Positions 1-11,444 of a stretch of DNA of 64,000 nt are shown piece after piece (position 1 is the first letter of the stretch; every line of letters begins with the position of its first letter). The notes beneath the pieces were generated by a model, which saw only the letters and a list, made by a program, of their open reading frames with translations, did not search any database and was not told the origin of the DNA. The stretch covers positions 4,109,001 to 4,173,000 of the forward strand of contig CM074194.1 in NCBI GenBank assembly GCA_037179385.1, written 5' to 3'. This DNA comes from Holothuria scabra (Eukaryota > Echinodermata > Holothuroidea > Aspidochirotida > Holothuriidae). The translations under genes and the position numbers were made by a program.

Positions 1-560
1 TTTTGTTGAAAATGAGACAACTTTACTTGTTCATATCTGGAGAACCACACATCAGATTTTAATGCAAATTGACCAAAATGCTCAGAATAAGTACCTTTCC
101 ATCATATCAAAACTTGATATGACCTTAAACCTTTCTTTTAAGTGGTCATCTACATATGTTCCCCTTCTCACACAACATAAAATACTACAATTTTCCTTCC
201 TCGTGACCTAATCACCATTTTTTTTATATTTATGGCTAAGTTGTCCCTGTTATGGCACATTCCATGTTTTCATAAATCAAAATGATCAGAAAAATTCTGT
301 GTGGAAGAAATTAGGGAATCTCTATGTGATGACATCTATACTCAAAACGTTACATAACTGGTATAAAAGTAAAATTCTTCAGTATTGTGATTCTCTGTGC
401 GAGATTATCAGGTGCTTTTGCATTGGCGTTTATTTATATTACGTGGGGAAATTGAATTTGCACATCCCATACTACCTTGTGCTGAAGTATAGTGTTTTGA
501 CGTAAGAATTCCAGTGTTTGTGCACGGCGAATTTTACATTCAAATTCCTTTGTTCACATG
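1..560. repeat. Diverged duplicate of 18965-20230
   Basis: Two blocks here match blocks near 19-20 kb by eye. About 20-150 resembles 18980-19130, and about 225-540 resembles 19870-20200, with shared strings such as TGTGTGGAAGA and TTGACGTAAGAAT. The 19-kb copy has about 700 extra bases in the middle. It could be an old segmental duplication of the olfactomedin locus or a dispersed repeat. No coding signal was seen. Confidence 0.5.
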
Positions 561-2744
561 CCATCAATTTTTTTACAATACATCTATTAGTCAGAAGTAG
601 CCCCATTTCGCTATTTTTACTACATTTATATTACATTTGATGTAAAGTCTTAGGATTTTATGTTCTCATTACTTCTCTTGTACATTAATTCTTAGTTTTT
701 CAAGGTTCTCATTGTTGTATTTTATGTTAATTCTTAAATTCTTATTGTTTTATCTCCCCATCTGTATCTTTTTATTCATTTGTCTGTTTATTATTTTGAC
801 CTTACGCATTGTGATGCTGTTTACACATTACTATTTATATCCTACGTCGACTCACTTCTACGGTGGACCATCAATTAGTAAGTTTCGGATTCAGACTGAA
901 TATCTTCAGACGAAGATTTTGGAAGTTTATCCAGCTTAACAGAGTGAAATATGTACGTTAAAGTGGCTCAGACCCAGTTACTTGTTTTGTTCTATACTTT
1001 GTTGAAGGATTTGATCTAATGTCTTCGTATGGTAAAATATTAAGTTTTCTTCACATACCAATTATAAATGGTCAAACTAAGACCATCCCCATATCCTACA
1101 TACAAATAACTGTTTTATGAGTGAGTTCAATACGGTTTTCAAAAATTCGTGACCAGACACTTTTCAAATTATGCACAAAACCGTTGTAAGTCACAAAACC
1201 ACAAAATTCAAAATTTTAACTTTTTCTGTAGCTATTGGATCTGAAACTTGACTTTCTATGCTAACTACAAGCATTGTCATGTGGTAGTGACCCTTTAACA
1301 CTAGTTATCAATATGAAATCAATGAGCCCTTTTTAGGCATGCACATAACTAGGGAGGGGTTCGAACCCATTTCATAAGCCAATGAACTAATCACTTTTGC
1401 CAAACTTTTTCACCTGCCAGGCTGTCCTATTTTTTAAATGTATTGCCCCACCATCTTATAATTGTGCAATTGAAAATCTTGAAAACACTTCTGAGGGTAG
1501 ACCACACAATTTACATAGGGTTTTCTGTATCAACTATGACAGTCTGTTTAATGTAGTGAAGCTCACGGCCTTCTCAGATCGTCCGCACTGGGTTGTTTTC
1601 CGTAATCCATTGCTTTGGTGTAGTATCCCGCACAATGACAATCTGTTTAATTTCTAAAGTCTGTGGTACAACTTGGACTGAGAATTGAGTCAGGCCTCCC
1701 ATGAGCTTGATTTACAGGTCGTATAGTTGACCTTTATTGTAAATTGCTGATCTGTTACTTTTTTCTGCCAACTACCCATAATATCTATGTATGAGCTACC
1801 TATGAAAACACTTAATCTGGAGAGAAATTTACCATAAAACCTCAGTAGCCATTAACAAAGTTATACTGCATTAAACATGTTTGGAACTTCATTAGATTTT
1901 AAGTACTAAAACATCAGAGAGCACCTTTCCCCAAACGTTGGAATAATGGAAAGTGAAAATAATGAAAAAATAAGCAAAGCGTGTTTGCATATACAAATAA
2001 GTCTCAGAAAACTTAATGTTGAGATAAATGTTACAATTAAAGAAGAATGAAGGAAGACAACAGTTTAAAATGATTAAAAACTTGGTGATATTTCCTCTCG
2101 TAATGAATTCCTTTAAAAATTTATTTATGCGAATGTTTCATAACCAGGGAACAGTTCTATTGTCACTTTACCCTCAAAAGCCTTTACATTGAAAAATTTA
2201 GCTCTAAGAATGAAAAGGACTTTTCTTAAAAGGTAATTTGTTATCTCGCTAGCGCGCATTCAGTGGGGCTAAATGAGCAGTCAGCCAGGATATAACCGCC
2301 TTCGGAGGAAATCAATTTTCACCCGATTGGGGGAATACTTTGCCTTGAGTGGCGCCATTTTTAAATATATACCATGATGCATTGCGATCCTACCGCCCAA
2401 ATTTAACGGAGATGAACGACCAGAACAACCTTGCAATTTGTATCGATTTTATGGAAGAGAAATTCAGACATTTAAAATTTGTGCTGATGGGGAAGTAAAA
2501 AAGCATGGTTATTCACTGAGCTGATGTTGAGATTTCGGACAATTTTGCTACGTTCTTTGTTCTAAGCTTAATTTATAGACTCAACCGCGACAGCCGCAAG
2601 TTTTGTGTACTATTTCCCTCATAAAGGTGTGCAAATGTATGGTGCTAGCACTTGTGTTTGTAAATACGTTATTTAAGCAGGGAACCCCTCGCTGTCCTAA
2701 CAAATCATAACACATCCCACAAGTTGCAATTTTCATGCCGGTGT
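561..2744. other. No gene recognised
   Basis: AT-rich sequence with only short random reading frames. I see no splice-bounded coding pattern, RNA gene or clear terminal repeats. If the paralog at 11.1 kb is intact, this may be its intron 1. Confidence 0.4.
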
Positions 2745-2930
2745 GGCAGTTTTTTGGTCCCCTGTCCGACAGGACCAAAAAAACTGGAGTTTTAGAGTTT
2801 TTTTGGTCCTAGGACAAGAAAAGCTAGTTTTTTTGGTCTGGGGTAGGACAAAAAAAGCTAGATGTTTTGGTCCGTGTCTAGTTTTTTTGGTCCCACGAAA
2901 TAGAAGCTTTTTTGGTCTGCTTCACTGATC
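2745..2930. repeat. Chain of hairpins built on TTTTTTTGGTCC
   Basis: The motif TTTTTTTGGTCC or its complement GGACCAAAAAAA recurs about six times in alternating orientation. One hairpin pairs CAGTTTTTTGGTCC with GGACCAAAAAAACTG across a short loop near 2765. Another pairs GCTAGTTTTTTTGGTC with a GGAC plus AAAAAAAGCTAG arm near 2845. It lies directly beside another foldback sequence. Confidence 0.6.
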
Positions 2931-2940
2931 GATTTTGTAC

Positions 2941-3103
2941 GGTGGCCGAGAGGGGACAACAAAAAAATGGTGACTTTTTGTTTTTGTTCGCATCTTAATT
3001 ATCTTAGGATTCTGAGTTATTTAGTCAGAATTCTGAGACAATTAAGATGCCGACAAAAAAAAATTCACATTATTCTTTTTTGGTGGTTCCCTCCCGGCCA
3101 AAT
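2941..3103. mobile_element. Foldback MITE-like element
   Basis: Imperfect palindrome of about 163 bp. The left arm (GGCCGAGAGGG, then a T-rich tract, then GCATCTTAATT and GGATTCTGA) is mirrored on the right (TCAGAATTCTGA, AATTAAGATGC, an A-rich tract, CCCTCCCGGCC). The loop is only about 8 bp. No clear target duplication was found, so the superfamily is unknown. Confidence 0.55.
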
Positions 3104-5814
3104 ACTATAATAACAAATTGTGTGACCAAATACAAAATATTACAGGACCGCAGTGACGCGATTCAGGCGAATCTTGAGCGGACAAAATAATTGTAAGGAT
3201 GGGGGGGGGGGGGGGTTGGCGGACTAAAATATTTCCACATTCTTTTTTTTTTTTACAATGAGGCTGTGGCATTGGGGAAATAAATAGGGAACATCAGTTT
3301 AAGCAAAATGAGAGAGAACAAGTGGCGTGCCCCTGATTGATAGGTGACACCCAGGGTTAATTACCGCCTCTTTTACTTCACTGAATGAGTGTCATCCTGG
3401 TGTGGGGATTAAGGGTGCCGTAGGGATACATGGAAGGTACCGGTTCCTGTGCTATCAGAGATTATGCGAACTGATTTATCAGTATCATTGTCATATTGTC
3501 ATTCCTAGCTAAAGGTCCTTTTGAAGCAGGCGAACGCAACGCATTAAAATATGTAAAATTTTCATACCCGCAAGATCCATGGACGTCACCAAGGGAGGGG
3601 GGAGTTGCGAACGACCCTCCTGTGCTTTTTTACATAAACGTTGAAAGTATGTACCAAAAGTCGAAAAAGGATTTCTTCTGCCATTGAAAAGTGTAAATTT
3701 CTTTTGAAATATTAAATGCCTAATCTCGCTGCACTGCATGTAGATCGAGTCCCCCAGATGACTATTTTACCCCTTAATTTTTGTAAAGAGCCGTCCGATG
3801 GCAAGTCCTATTGGATGTATGTAGCTACACCTTTCCATAGTATTATGATCATATATCCAATAGTGCTTTTCATAAAATACCTTTAAAATATGTTTTTTAA
3901 CAGAACAACCATTTTATTGAAACCACATTAGAGCGATATGTTCATCTCTTGAATTCTGTTCATTTTGGGTGAGTAAACTGCTTCATGTCAGCATAGGCTC
4001 ATTATACATAAATACTAAAACGAAAGTGCACCTGCGGGATATTTCAAATTGACTTAAAATCTCAATGAAGTGGTGGTACCGATATTTAAGGGATAAGTCG
4101 CATTTATAATAAATAATAAACCGTCTAGACTCCAAGTTGGCAAAATAAGGGTCGAGGCGAAGTCGAGTCCATTATGTTGCTAATTTGACGGCTTATGAGA
4201 CAGTAATGATCAGACAAATGTGGTTTATTCCTGCCACTGAAAATGTGTGAAAATCTTTACCTTTATCACTTTTTTACGTTTATTGACCGTGAGCAGTGAA
4301 ACAACAGATCTCTGCTCAACCAATCAGAATGCAGGATTACCAACAACGGACGGTAGAGCTGGGAGCATTGAAAATTAACTTCCTTTTTCCATGCATACGT
4401 ATCAAACTGAGTGATGATTAAATCATTTTTCTAAGTCTCAGCTGAATTCTTTTGTTTTTCCCGCAATTGTTGCTGGGCGTTTTCAATTTTTTACCTTTCC
4501 ATTTCCTCTTTCAATGGAATAAATGACACTATTTTCTAGGTCTTGAAGGAGAATGGTTGAAGATAACTAAGATAATTACTGTTCTGTTTTATAGAGCCTG
4601 ATATCTTAAGTAGTGCGCTGTTCATTGCAGATTTGCAGTAGCGTAACCAGACTTTTTCAATTGGGGTCTGAGGCGGGGGGGGCAAAAGTTGATGTCGGGG
4701 GGGGGGGGGGGGAGCAGGAATAACACTTTCTAAGCGGAGCGCCATCATTGGTTGGCGCATAGTGTACAGAGAAATTTTTGGCTAAAAATGCCTCTCAGAT
4801 TGCGGAAATGGAACTCCTCAGTGTCTTCGGCCCTGTTAATTTCAGCTAAATATCCCTTATTTTTTGAAACACATGGTTGGAAATTTATACTTCCACTATG
4901 AATGTTTACTACATGCCAAAGAGGGACCTGTTTGACAGCTAGAGTCTAAAAAGGGTGGTCGAAAAGGTTCTCCACTGCGTCAAAGCGTCGTTTGTTCCTC
5001 CGTTTATTGCACCAGCTGGCCATTTAACTGTTTTATACTTGGAAATAGTCTTACCATGCATGCCTTAAAGGCCCAATTCTCTCACCCCAAACAGTACCAA
5101 TGCTCCTAACCTTCTTACTTAAGCCCCTTCCGCAATTGTCTGAAATTCATCTTCATCCAGACACAATCTCAGCCTGGTTTATTGCTTCAGGGTGAGTATG
5201 TATGTAATCAAAACACTGTCGGCGCAGTTAATGCTGTGCAATACAAGCTTTGGTGTCTTGCACTGTTTTGCTCTGCACTGTTTGAATTAGCAGTCAATCA
5301 AAATGCCGAACCAATTGAGTCGGAATTTCTGTTACCCCACACAAGAAGTGTAGTTTGGGGTCATAGGATTGGTCCTTTGATTAAAACTACGAAAATCTAA
5401 AACCTGCACATCAATTATGTTTAATTAATCACACACATGTCAAGAAAAACAAATGCAAAATTTCTCAATTGAATGACTCATGGTTTTTATCTGTATAAAG
5501 TTTGATTTATGCCTAATCAAAATCACGATTTGCCACTCTAAGTTCCCATTGAAATTGCTATTGTATGGAGACTTTAAGGGGGGGGGGGGGATTTGCTTGC
5601 TTTTAAAATCAACTGTATGCTTTTACTCTCTTGTTTTGGTCTTGAATTTTGCCCAGTAAAGAAATAAAACCTGGGCTATTTCTTTCTGTTTCAAGAAAAA
5701 ATATATTAGTAGGAACAAAACAGAGAAAATTTTAGTAACTACTGTACAATATCTTGACTCATTTGTAAAACTTAGCACACACATGCATAAAAGATGTCTA
5801 TGGCTACGCTAGCT
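3104..5814. other. No gene recognised; poly-G tracts
   Basis: Contains G homopolymers at about 3201-3216, 4696-4712 and 5578-5590. The 4640-4712 segment (GTAGCGTAACCAGA followed by a G run) resembles the ends of hAT-type MITEs seen elsewhere here. A repeat-like imperfect palindrome bounded by CCGTC and GACGG lies near 4120-4192. No coding exon is supported. Confidence 0.4.
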
Positions 5815-6006
5815 ACAATCCTCGACAAAAATACATGGGACCAGGGAGTTGCAAGTCCCTGATGGGACAAATCCCGATCCCGCATCAAGGTTGAAGTTTC
5901 AGGACGCCTTGGGCTGCCACAAGATTGAATGGGGGCGTGATAGGGGATAATGATCCGTTCATTGCCTGTTTTGCTTGTTTTTCCCACCTTTTTTGTCGAG
6001 GATTGT
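5815..6006. mobile_element. 192-bp terminal-inverted-repeat MITE
   Basis: Begins ACAATCCTCGACAAAAA and ends with the inverse TTTTTGTCGAGGATTGT, with further partial pairing inward (CATGGGA against TCCCACC). The body has no gene; a 71-residue frame across it is incidental. No convincing target duplication was seen. Confidence 0.55.
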
Positions 6007-6455
6007 TGCCTAATAGAAGTTAATTGTCAATTTCTTATGTTTTGAGACGCACAGAAAAATTAATGAATGAAAATGGTTAGGCGGTGGCATTATCTAATAC
6101 TACGCATGCAGTCCCTTGTTTCAATTTTGAATTTTAGGCGTTCTTAACCCTTTACCGTTGTGCTCATGATTCGGGGCATATTTGCGGACGTAGCACGCCC
6201 CTCATCAGCTTCCGTAGGCTATTGACCCCGTGACCTTAAACTATTGTTTCTCTCTCGTTGTTGTGGCCGAATTTTCAAGTGACATAAGTGACATACATGA
6301 CATACATAAGACAAACAATGTTTATCAGGACGCAAAAAGTCTGGGGAGTCTGAACAACATCTGGGGGGGGGGGTTGCTAGGCCCCGCCCTAGGCACTCTG
6401 TGGCTACGCGACTGACTTCAAAGTATCTGCGGTCTTTAATCCTACCCCATCTTAC

Positions 6456-6486
6456 CAGGGAGGTGTAACTACATCACACCTCCCTC
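6456..6486. repeat. Short palindrome matching hAT MITE ends at 32771-33483
   Basis: CAGGGAGGTGTA and its inverse TCACACCTCCCT face each other across a few bases. The same terminal sequence bounds the 713-bp element at 32771-33483. This may be a minimal or internally deleted copy, or two abutting ends. A poly-G tract with GTGGCTACGCGACTG, like another hAT-type end, lies just upstream at about 6362-6415. Confidence 0.45.
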
Positions 6487-7430
6487 TTCGCACAAAGATG
6501 CTACCTCTCAAACTACAAGACAGGATATCCGTTAAGAACGCATAATGAGGAAGTTCGACCACCGTTGCCATGCATTTACCAATAAAAGAGTTGTCTACGA
6601 AGGAACCCAGTGAATATCCACACAAAAAATTGAATAAATCTTATGCAAGCGATTTGTCAGGTCTTTGGGGTTTTCACTTAGCCTACAACTGAGAGTTTCC
6701 ACGGTTTAGCATTTTCATTAGTATGCCACCTTTGGGTAATTGTGGGCTCGGAATCTCTGCAAATGCCCTGTACACACATCGCAAAACCGGCCTGCCCTTA
6801 CGGCAAAACCAGGATAATATCTGAGTTGAGTTTGAGATTATTTCCACAGTTTAAATACAAAATGATACAACATTTAAACAAGGCGGTGGAGGAGGACTGA
6901 GAAAGTAAAGCTTATGCTAGTAGACCCCTTTACAAAAAGAAAAAACAAAAAACAAAACCAAAAACAAATAAAAAAAACCCAAATCATAGTCCCATACACA
7001 CATAATATGGACGACGAACAGTACCATGGAGGCATTATTTTTTCCCGCCAGTCGTTCCTTTAGCCCGCATGAGTACAGTGCACCCGGACCGAAGTACATA
7101 GACGACAGAAAATAGCTCTATTGTGCCTGACCACCCTAAGGTGGAATAAAAATGAAACCACACGGAAAAAAACTAGAGTAGAGAATAAGTGAGAACGAAT
7201 TACCCTAAAAGCTATAGTGGTGCCCAATTTGACTTGCATTGTTCTGTTAAGATCGCGCAAAATGTGGGTTCGTTATTGATCAAAACTTTACATGCGAAAA
7301 AGTGCATTATTTCATTTTTATCGTAATAAAGTTGTGAACATATAGAGGGTCCCGGTCCCACGACAATGCCATCCCTGCAAGTAACGTACTCATCCCAACC
7401 ATAGCCCCACCTTATAGAAATAAATTATCT
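6487..7430. other. No gene recognised
   Basis: No exon, RNA gene or paired terminal repeat was found. An A-rich tract lies at about 6932-6978. Confidence 0.35.
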
Positions 7431-7810
7431 GACCTTTTCGGGGCTTTGGAGCCCCTGTGACAATTTGCCCCCGGCTCATCGGAAGCATGGTGATAGAATG
7501 GACCCACCCCGGCATGAATCATCCCTATAGTCCGGCGAAACATTTTTGAAATATTTACCATAATGACCGTTGAAAGTCGCAATGCCAAAATGACCGTCGA
7601 AAGTAGCAATTTGTACGCTATATATATATATGCTACGCAAATTTTCGGACCTTTTCGGGGCTGTGGTGCCCCAGTACCAATTTCCCCCCGGTCAGCAGAA
7701 GCATAGTGATAAAACGGACTCACCCCTACATGAATCACCCCCGTTATCCCCCAAACCATTTTCGAAATGTTTTCGAAAATGACCATTGAAAGTTCGAAGA
7801 AACCCTCCGA
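7431..7810. repeat. Diverged tandem duplication, period about 217 bp
   Basis: The unit beginning GACCTTTTCGGGGCT at 7431 recurs at 7648 with the same order of sub-motifs: GCCCC, CCCCGG, AGAAGCAT or GGAAGCAT, GTGATA, CATGAATCA, AATGACC. Translated frames across both units look alike only because the DNA repeats. A short TA run lies at 7619-7631. Confidence 0.65.
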
Positions 7811-9034
7811 CCGTCGAGATGGCACTTATCAACTTCCGTACAGCCGTTATTTGGTTCGCTCCACAGCGTAGCGTTATCGTTCGCTGTCCACTGAGTAGGT
7901 TGCTGTGAGTTGTATTGGTACGTATTCACGTGCATCTTTGTTCTGAGTGTGAACTCTCTGCACTTACGTACGTGTATAGTGTCCGTATGCGTCACGGACC
8001 ATTTCAGCTAGCATCAGACCAAAAAAACCGAGTGCATAACCAGATTTTTCTGTCCTAGGGCAGCTTCCCAAAAAAACTACGTCACCGGCCATGTACGTTT
8101 TGTTATCTGGCTGAAAGTGCAAATAACCACTTTCGCAATTGTTTGTAGGACAAAAGTTATACACAGCAGTGATTTTCGTCTCTATTCACATCTGCTTTCA
8201 TTGCTTGCATTTGAACCGAAATGGACAGGCAAACTCAATAATGCCGAATATAATTACCGAGGTAATGTGGTCATGTTTACTAGAAAAAAATGTAAATTCC
8301 TCATTTGGACTTCGAATGAAAGGTTTTTCTGGTGATTTGACCTGGTCGAAACGCTTCAGATTGTATGTCATGGGGCAACAGCTAAAGAAGCAGTTGAATT
8401 GTAAAGAATGTTGATCTAGAAGTAGACCTCGCTCTTTATAATCTTGGGGATAATAGATGGCAGCTATCAAAATTTTGAAGTTGTTTGTCACTTTAGGTAG
8501 GGTTGTTTAACCTTTGAGAGTCCAGGGCATTAATAATCAATGAAAAACAGTTCCCTATCCCAGTTAACCAAAAATGACCCGCTTGAATTTACAACTTGAC
8601 CACCTTAATCAACTTACAAAGTCCAGGAACGTGTAGGCCTACTCCTAGATCTTTACTGGAATTCAACGAGGTAAGATGAATAAAAACAGTAATATAAATA
8701 AAGACATGAAGTTTATTTTACAACCGACAGCTGTATCCACCGACTTAGAACAGTGGTTAAAGCAATGCGAATCACTTCCTTTAATGACATTGTATTTTAT
8801 TTACGTCATTTTTCAGATATCCCATTTCCTGTTGTTGAAATTGATATCACAAATTGACATTTTCTTTGTTAAAGAAAAGTAGGGTCAGGTGGACCCTATA
8901 AAATCACACTTTTCTAGCTTAAAATCTAAATCATGTAAGGTTAATTAAGCGATGGCAAGATTGATAAACCTCTCAGCTTTTATGTAAGGGGTAGTCTATC
9001 TATAATTAGCTGTGGACTTTTGCAAGTACACAAG
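7811..9034. other. No gene recognised
   Basis: Several 60-100 residue frames occur on both strands, but none has exon boundaries or recognisable protein similarity. Confidence 0.35.
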
Positions 9035-9255
9035 AGAGTTAGATAAAGGCCCAGTTTCTAACCAATTGGTTTCAGTCGGGCCGGCCACGGCCCTTTTCCA
9101 GTTGTGACTCACTGTCTTGTTTTCTCTACTCCATAGGCATGCTGAATACCAAGCACAATGGCAGCAGGTACCATTTTTTACGATATGATCCCAGTCAGGA
9201 CTCGAACTCCACACCTCCCGAATGCAAGTTGGACGCTCTAACCATGCAGTTGACC
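9035..9255 (-). mobile_element. tRNA-derived SINE, near full length
   Basis: Same family as the copy at 15953-16199, in reverse. The minus strand reads a tRNA-like head (CATGGTTAGAG as A box; GAGTTCGAGTC as B box near 9191), a body with GCCATTGTGCTTGGT, then GGCCGGCC and ACCAATTGGTT toward the 3' end. It is diverged, and I could not define target duplications. Confidence 0.65.
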
Positions 9256-10049
9256 ACTAATCAGTTGACCATTCATAGGGGTCTTCATAGGGGTCTCGAA
9301 ACAGAACTGATTTAGCGTGTAAGTCAATCGGGGAAATCCCCCGAGGTGTGAAACCTGTTCAAAGGGGCCTAATATGTAACAACCTTTTGCTAGTTTCACC
9401 ACAGAATATGCATATTTTAAAGGATGGTGTGTCATTTGCTTCGAATAACTATACTGTCTAACTCTTATCAACTCTACTGCTGCACGGAAGGATGACAAGC
9501 ATTTTGAGTAAATGCAAGCATGGCACCGGAAAGCCAGAATTGTCGTAGACAACAGCAACTTCTATGAGCATATGAAAACAGCAGGACTTGCCTTTGGACA
9601 CGTTTTTCGTGAAATTTACATTTTCTCATGACAATAAAGTCATAAAACCGTACTTCGATATTTTTTTCTTCATAATGAGCATTAAATGACTTGGAGTGTC
9701 TGTAAACAGATTTTGACGTTGTTTGATCTAACCGACCAAAGTCCTGTTTGTTCACCATGTAGCCGCTTAATGACTAACATTCAATGTTAGGATTTTAATA
9801 TCAGAAGAAATAACTTTCAGCATGTATGTGATATTAATTAATATATGAATGAACTTATGCCTATTGTTGTGTTTTCATTTTTTACTATTCATTTTTAAGC
9901 CGTACGTTGACTTTTCCAGTTCTATGTTACCGTGGACTTTTATCGTATATTTAACGTGACAATGTCAAAGCATGAAAATTGAAATTTAATCGTTTTACCT
10001 AGGCATTTAGATAATTGACTTGTTTAGATGTGGACACCAGGAAGAAAGA
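9256..10049. other. No gene recognised
   Basis: Moderately AT-rich. No exon, RNA gene or paired repeat could be supported. Confidence 0.35.
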
Positions 10050-10453
10050 TGTGAACACGGACTTCCTATACATGGACAGAGCATACTGCATGGTCGATTG
10101 TCGCTACCGCGCGTGTGAGAAAAAGCACACCAAGATGGCTGTCTGCTATGGCTTTGGGTGAAAGTTTGGACTTGCTCAAGTATATCACCATATTTTGCAA
10201 GAAAATTGAAATATTTTTGAAATATGGCAAGGTAAGGTCATAATCACTTCACGTATTGCAGGAATATGATATTGTTTCCAATTCAAGTTTAACTTTTGTT
10301 TAAAATGTTATAGAGTCGTTGTCAAATCAGACGATTTATAGCTCCACGGCGGCCATCTTGGTGCGCCTTTTTTGTCCCAGTCGGTGGCAACCATCTACGG
10401 ATAGGACGTACACGTTACATGCACGGTCCATGTATAGAAGTCCGTGGATGTGA
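10050..10453. mobile_element. About 400-bp MITE with long imperfect inverted ends
   Basis: The left end (GTGAACACGGACTTCC, TATACATGGACAGAGCAT) is mirrored on the right (ATGCACGGTCCATGTATA, GAAGTCCGTGGATGTGAA). Further inward CACCAAGATGGC pairs with GCCATCTTGGTGCG. The arms are roughly 90 bp and imperfect. No target duplication was resolved. The paired AAGATGGC cores resemble YY1-type sites. Confidence 0.6.
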
Positions 10454-10592
10454 AATAAACAGAATTCTATACCGACAGGATTCTTCCCCTTTGTCGAATT
10501 TAGTAGATTCTATTTTTAATGTAGAGCGCCTCAGAAAAACTTCAGTTGTGGGGTGCGCTATATCGAGTGTTATTTACAATACATTACATTAC

Positions 10593-10646
10593 ATAACATT
10601 ACTCGGGGTTAGCTTCTCCATAACATTACTCGGGGTTAGCTTCTCT
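10593..10646. repeat. 27-bp direct repeat, two copies
   Basis: ATAACATTACTCGGGGTTAG plus CTTCTCC occurs twice head to tail with one difference at the last base. It is preceded by short CATTA repeats, and looks like a young slippage duplication. Confidence 0.8.
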
Positions 10647-11099
10647 GACGAGTGGGGCAGGGGGGTATGGTACGTACTTACTTGAAGAATTGTCAGGCTT
10701 GCGATGTTTTCTCAATCAATATGCAAATATACTTTTACGCAATCGTATAGCATATAGCTCGACTTTCATGGCATACTTTGCTCAATACACAATGTACTGC
10801 TTGAAGGCAAAATTCTTTTCAGAAAAGCTTTTATCAAAGGCAGTTTTATATATCGCAGGAGACGAAAAGCAAGTTGAAATAGTATATAATACAGTATAAT
10901 ATAATAACAAGGATAGTTTAAACAAAACACAAGGGAAAGCTAAGCATGTGGAAGACATGAGTGCAATTATGTAGCACCATATTATGCTTAAGATTTTGAG
11001 ATAATTTGTCTTACCAGAAGGAAACGTTTCTTAAAACGTGTAGGTTTTTCTCAGTTCATCAATAAAAACCAAACTTTTATAGGAAATATTTGAACTTAC

Positions 11100-11195
11100 A
11101 GCATGTTCTTCTGGATCCTCAGGAAAAGGAGTGGTGAATCCGACGGTGCTAGAGATGAAGAAAGCCACAATGACGAGGCAGAGGAAAGAATTCAT
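11100..11195 (-). CDS. First coding exon of a second olfactomedin-like gene (partial)
   Basis: Reads down from ATG at 11195 for 32 codons to a GT donor (GTAAGTTC) at 11099. The peptide begins MNSFLCLVIVAFFISS and continues TVGFTTPFPEDPEEHA: a signal peptide, then a short acidic segment. It matches exon 1 of the main gene (44253-44158) in length (96 bp), phase 0, donor sequence and wording (MNSF, FISS, GFTTP, EDP). The core promoter spacing is also conserved. Known: olfactomedin-domain proteins are secreted glycoproteins. Inferred: this is a paralog whose later exons lie left of the window. No long olfactomedin exon was found in 1-11099, so an orphaned exon is the alternative. Confidence 0.75.
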
Positions 11196-11282
11196 GGTGA
11201 TGATTTGAGAAGACAACAGCAAAACACTAGAACAGGTGACTGTGACCAAATTCTTCCGAATGAGTCCAGTATTTAGTGCTTG

Positions 11283-11292
11283 CCCCTTTTAT
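11283..11292 (-). promoter_or_regulatory. Likely TATA-type element of the paralog
   Basis: Minus strand GATAAAAGGG. Its distal edge from the ATG (88 bp) equals that of CATAAAAGGG in front of the main gene at 44341-44350. The leader between them is also alike near the ATG (GCTGTTG, TCATCA). Confidence 0.6.
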
Positions 11293-11432
11293 CAATGTGA
11301 TTCTGGTGCTTGAAGTTTGTTCAAAATATGAAGAAAGAGTTAAATGGAAAATTGCTTTGAAATGTTTAATCTTTGGTTACGAAGTCAATTCACTCTTTGG
11401 TATTCTGGGCGTGGTAACTTAGAATGTTACAA

Positions 11433-11444
11433 CCAATCAGAGTT
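11433..11444 (-). promoter_or_regulatory. Inverted CCAAT box shared with the main gene
   Basis: Plus-strand CCAATCAGAGTT, 238 bp upstream of the ATG on the minus-strand gene. The identical 12-mer lies 219 bp upstream of the main gene's ATG at 44472-44483. NF-Y-type boxes work in either orientation. Confidence 0.45.

Noticed and set aside
7412..7825. 137-residue minus-strand frame with an internal repeat
   Set aside because: The internal repeat is the 217-bp DNA duplication; no protein family match is apparent.
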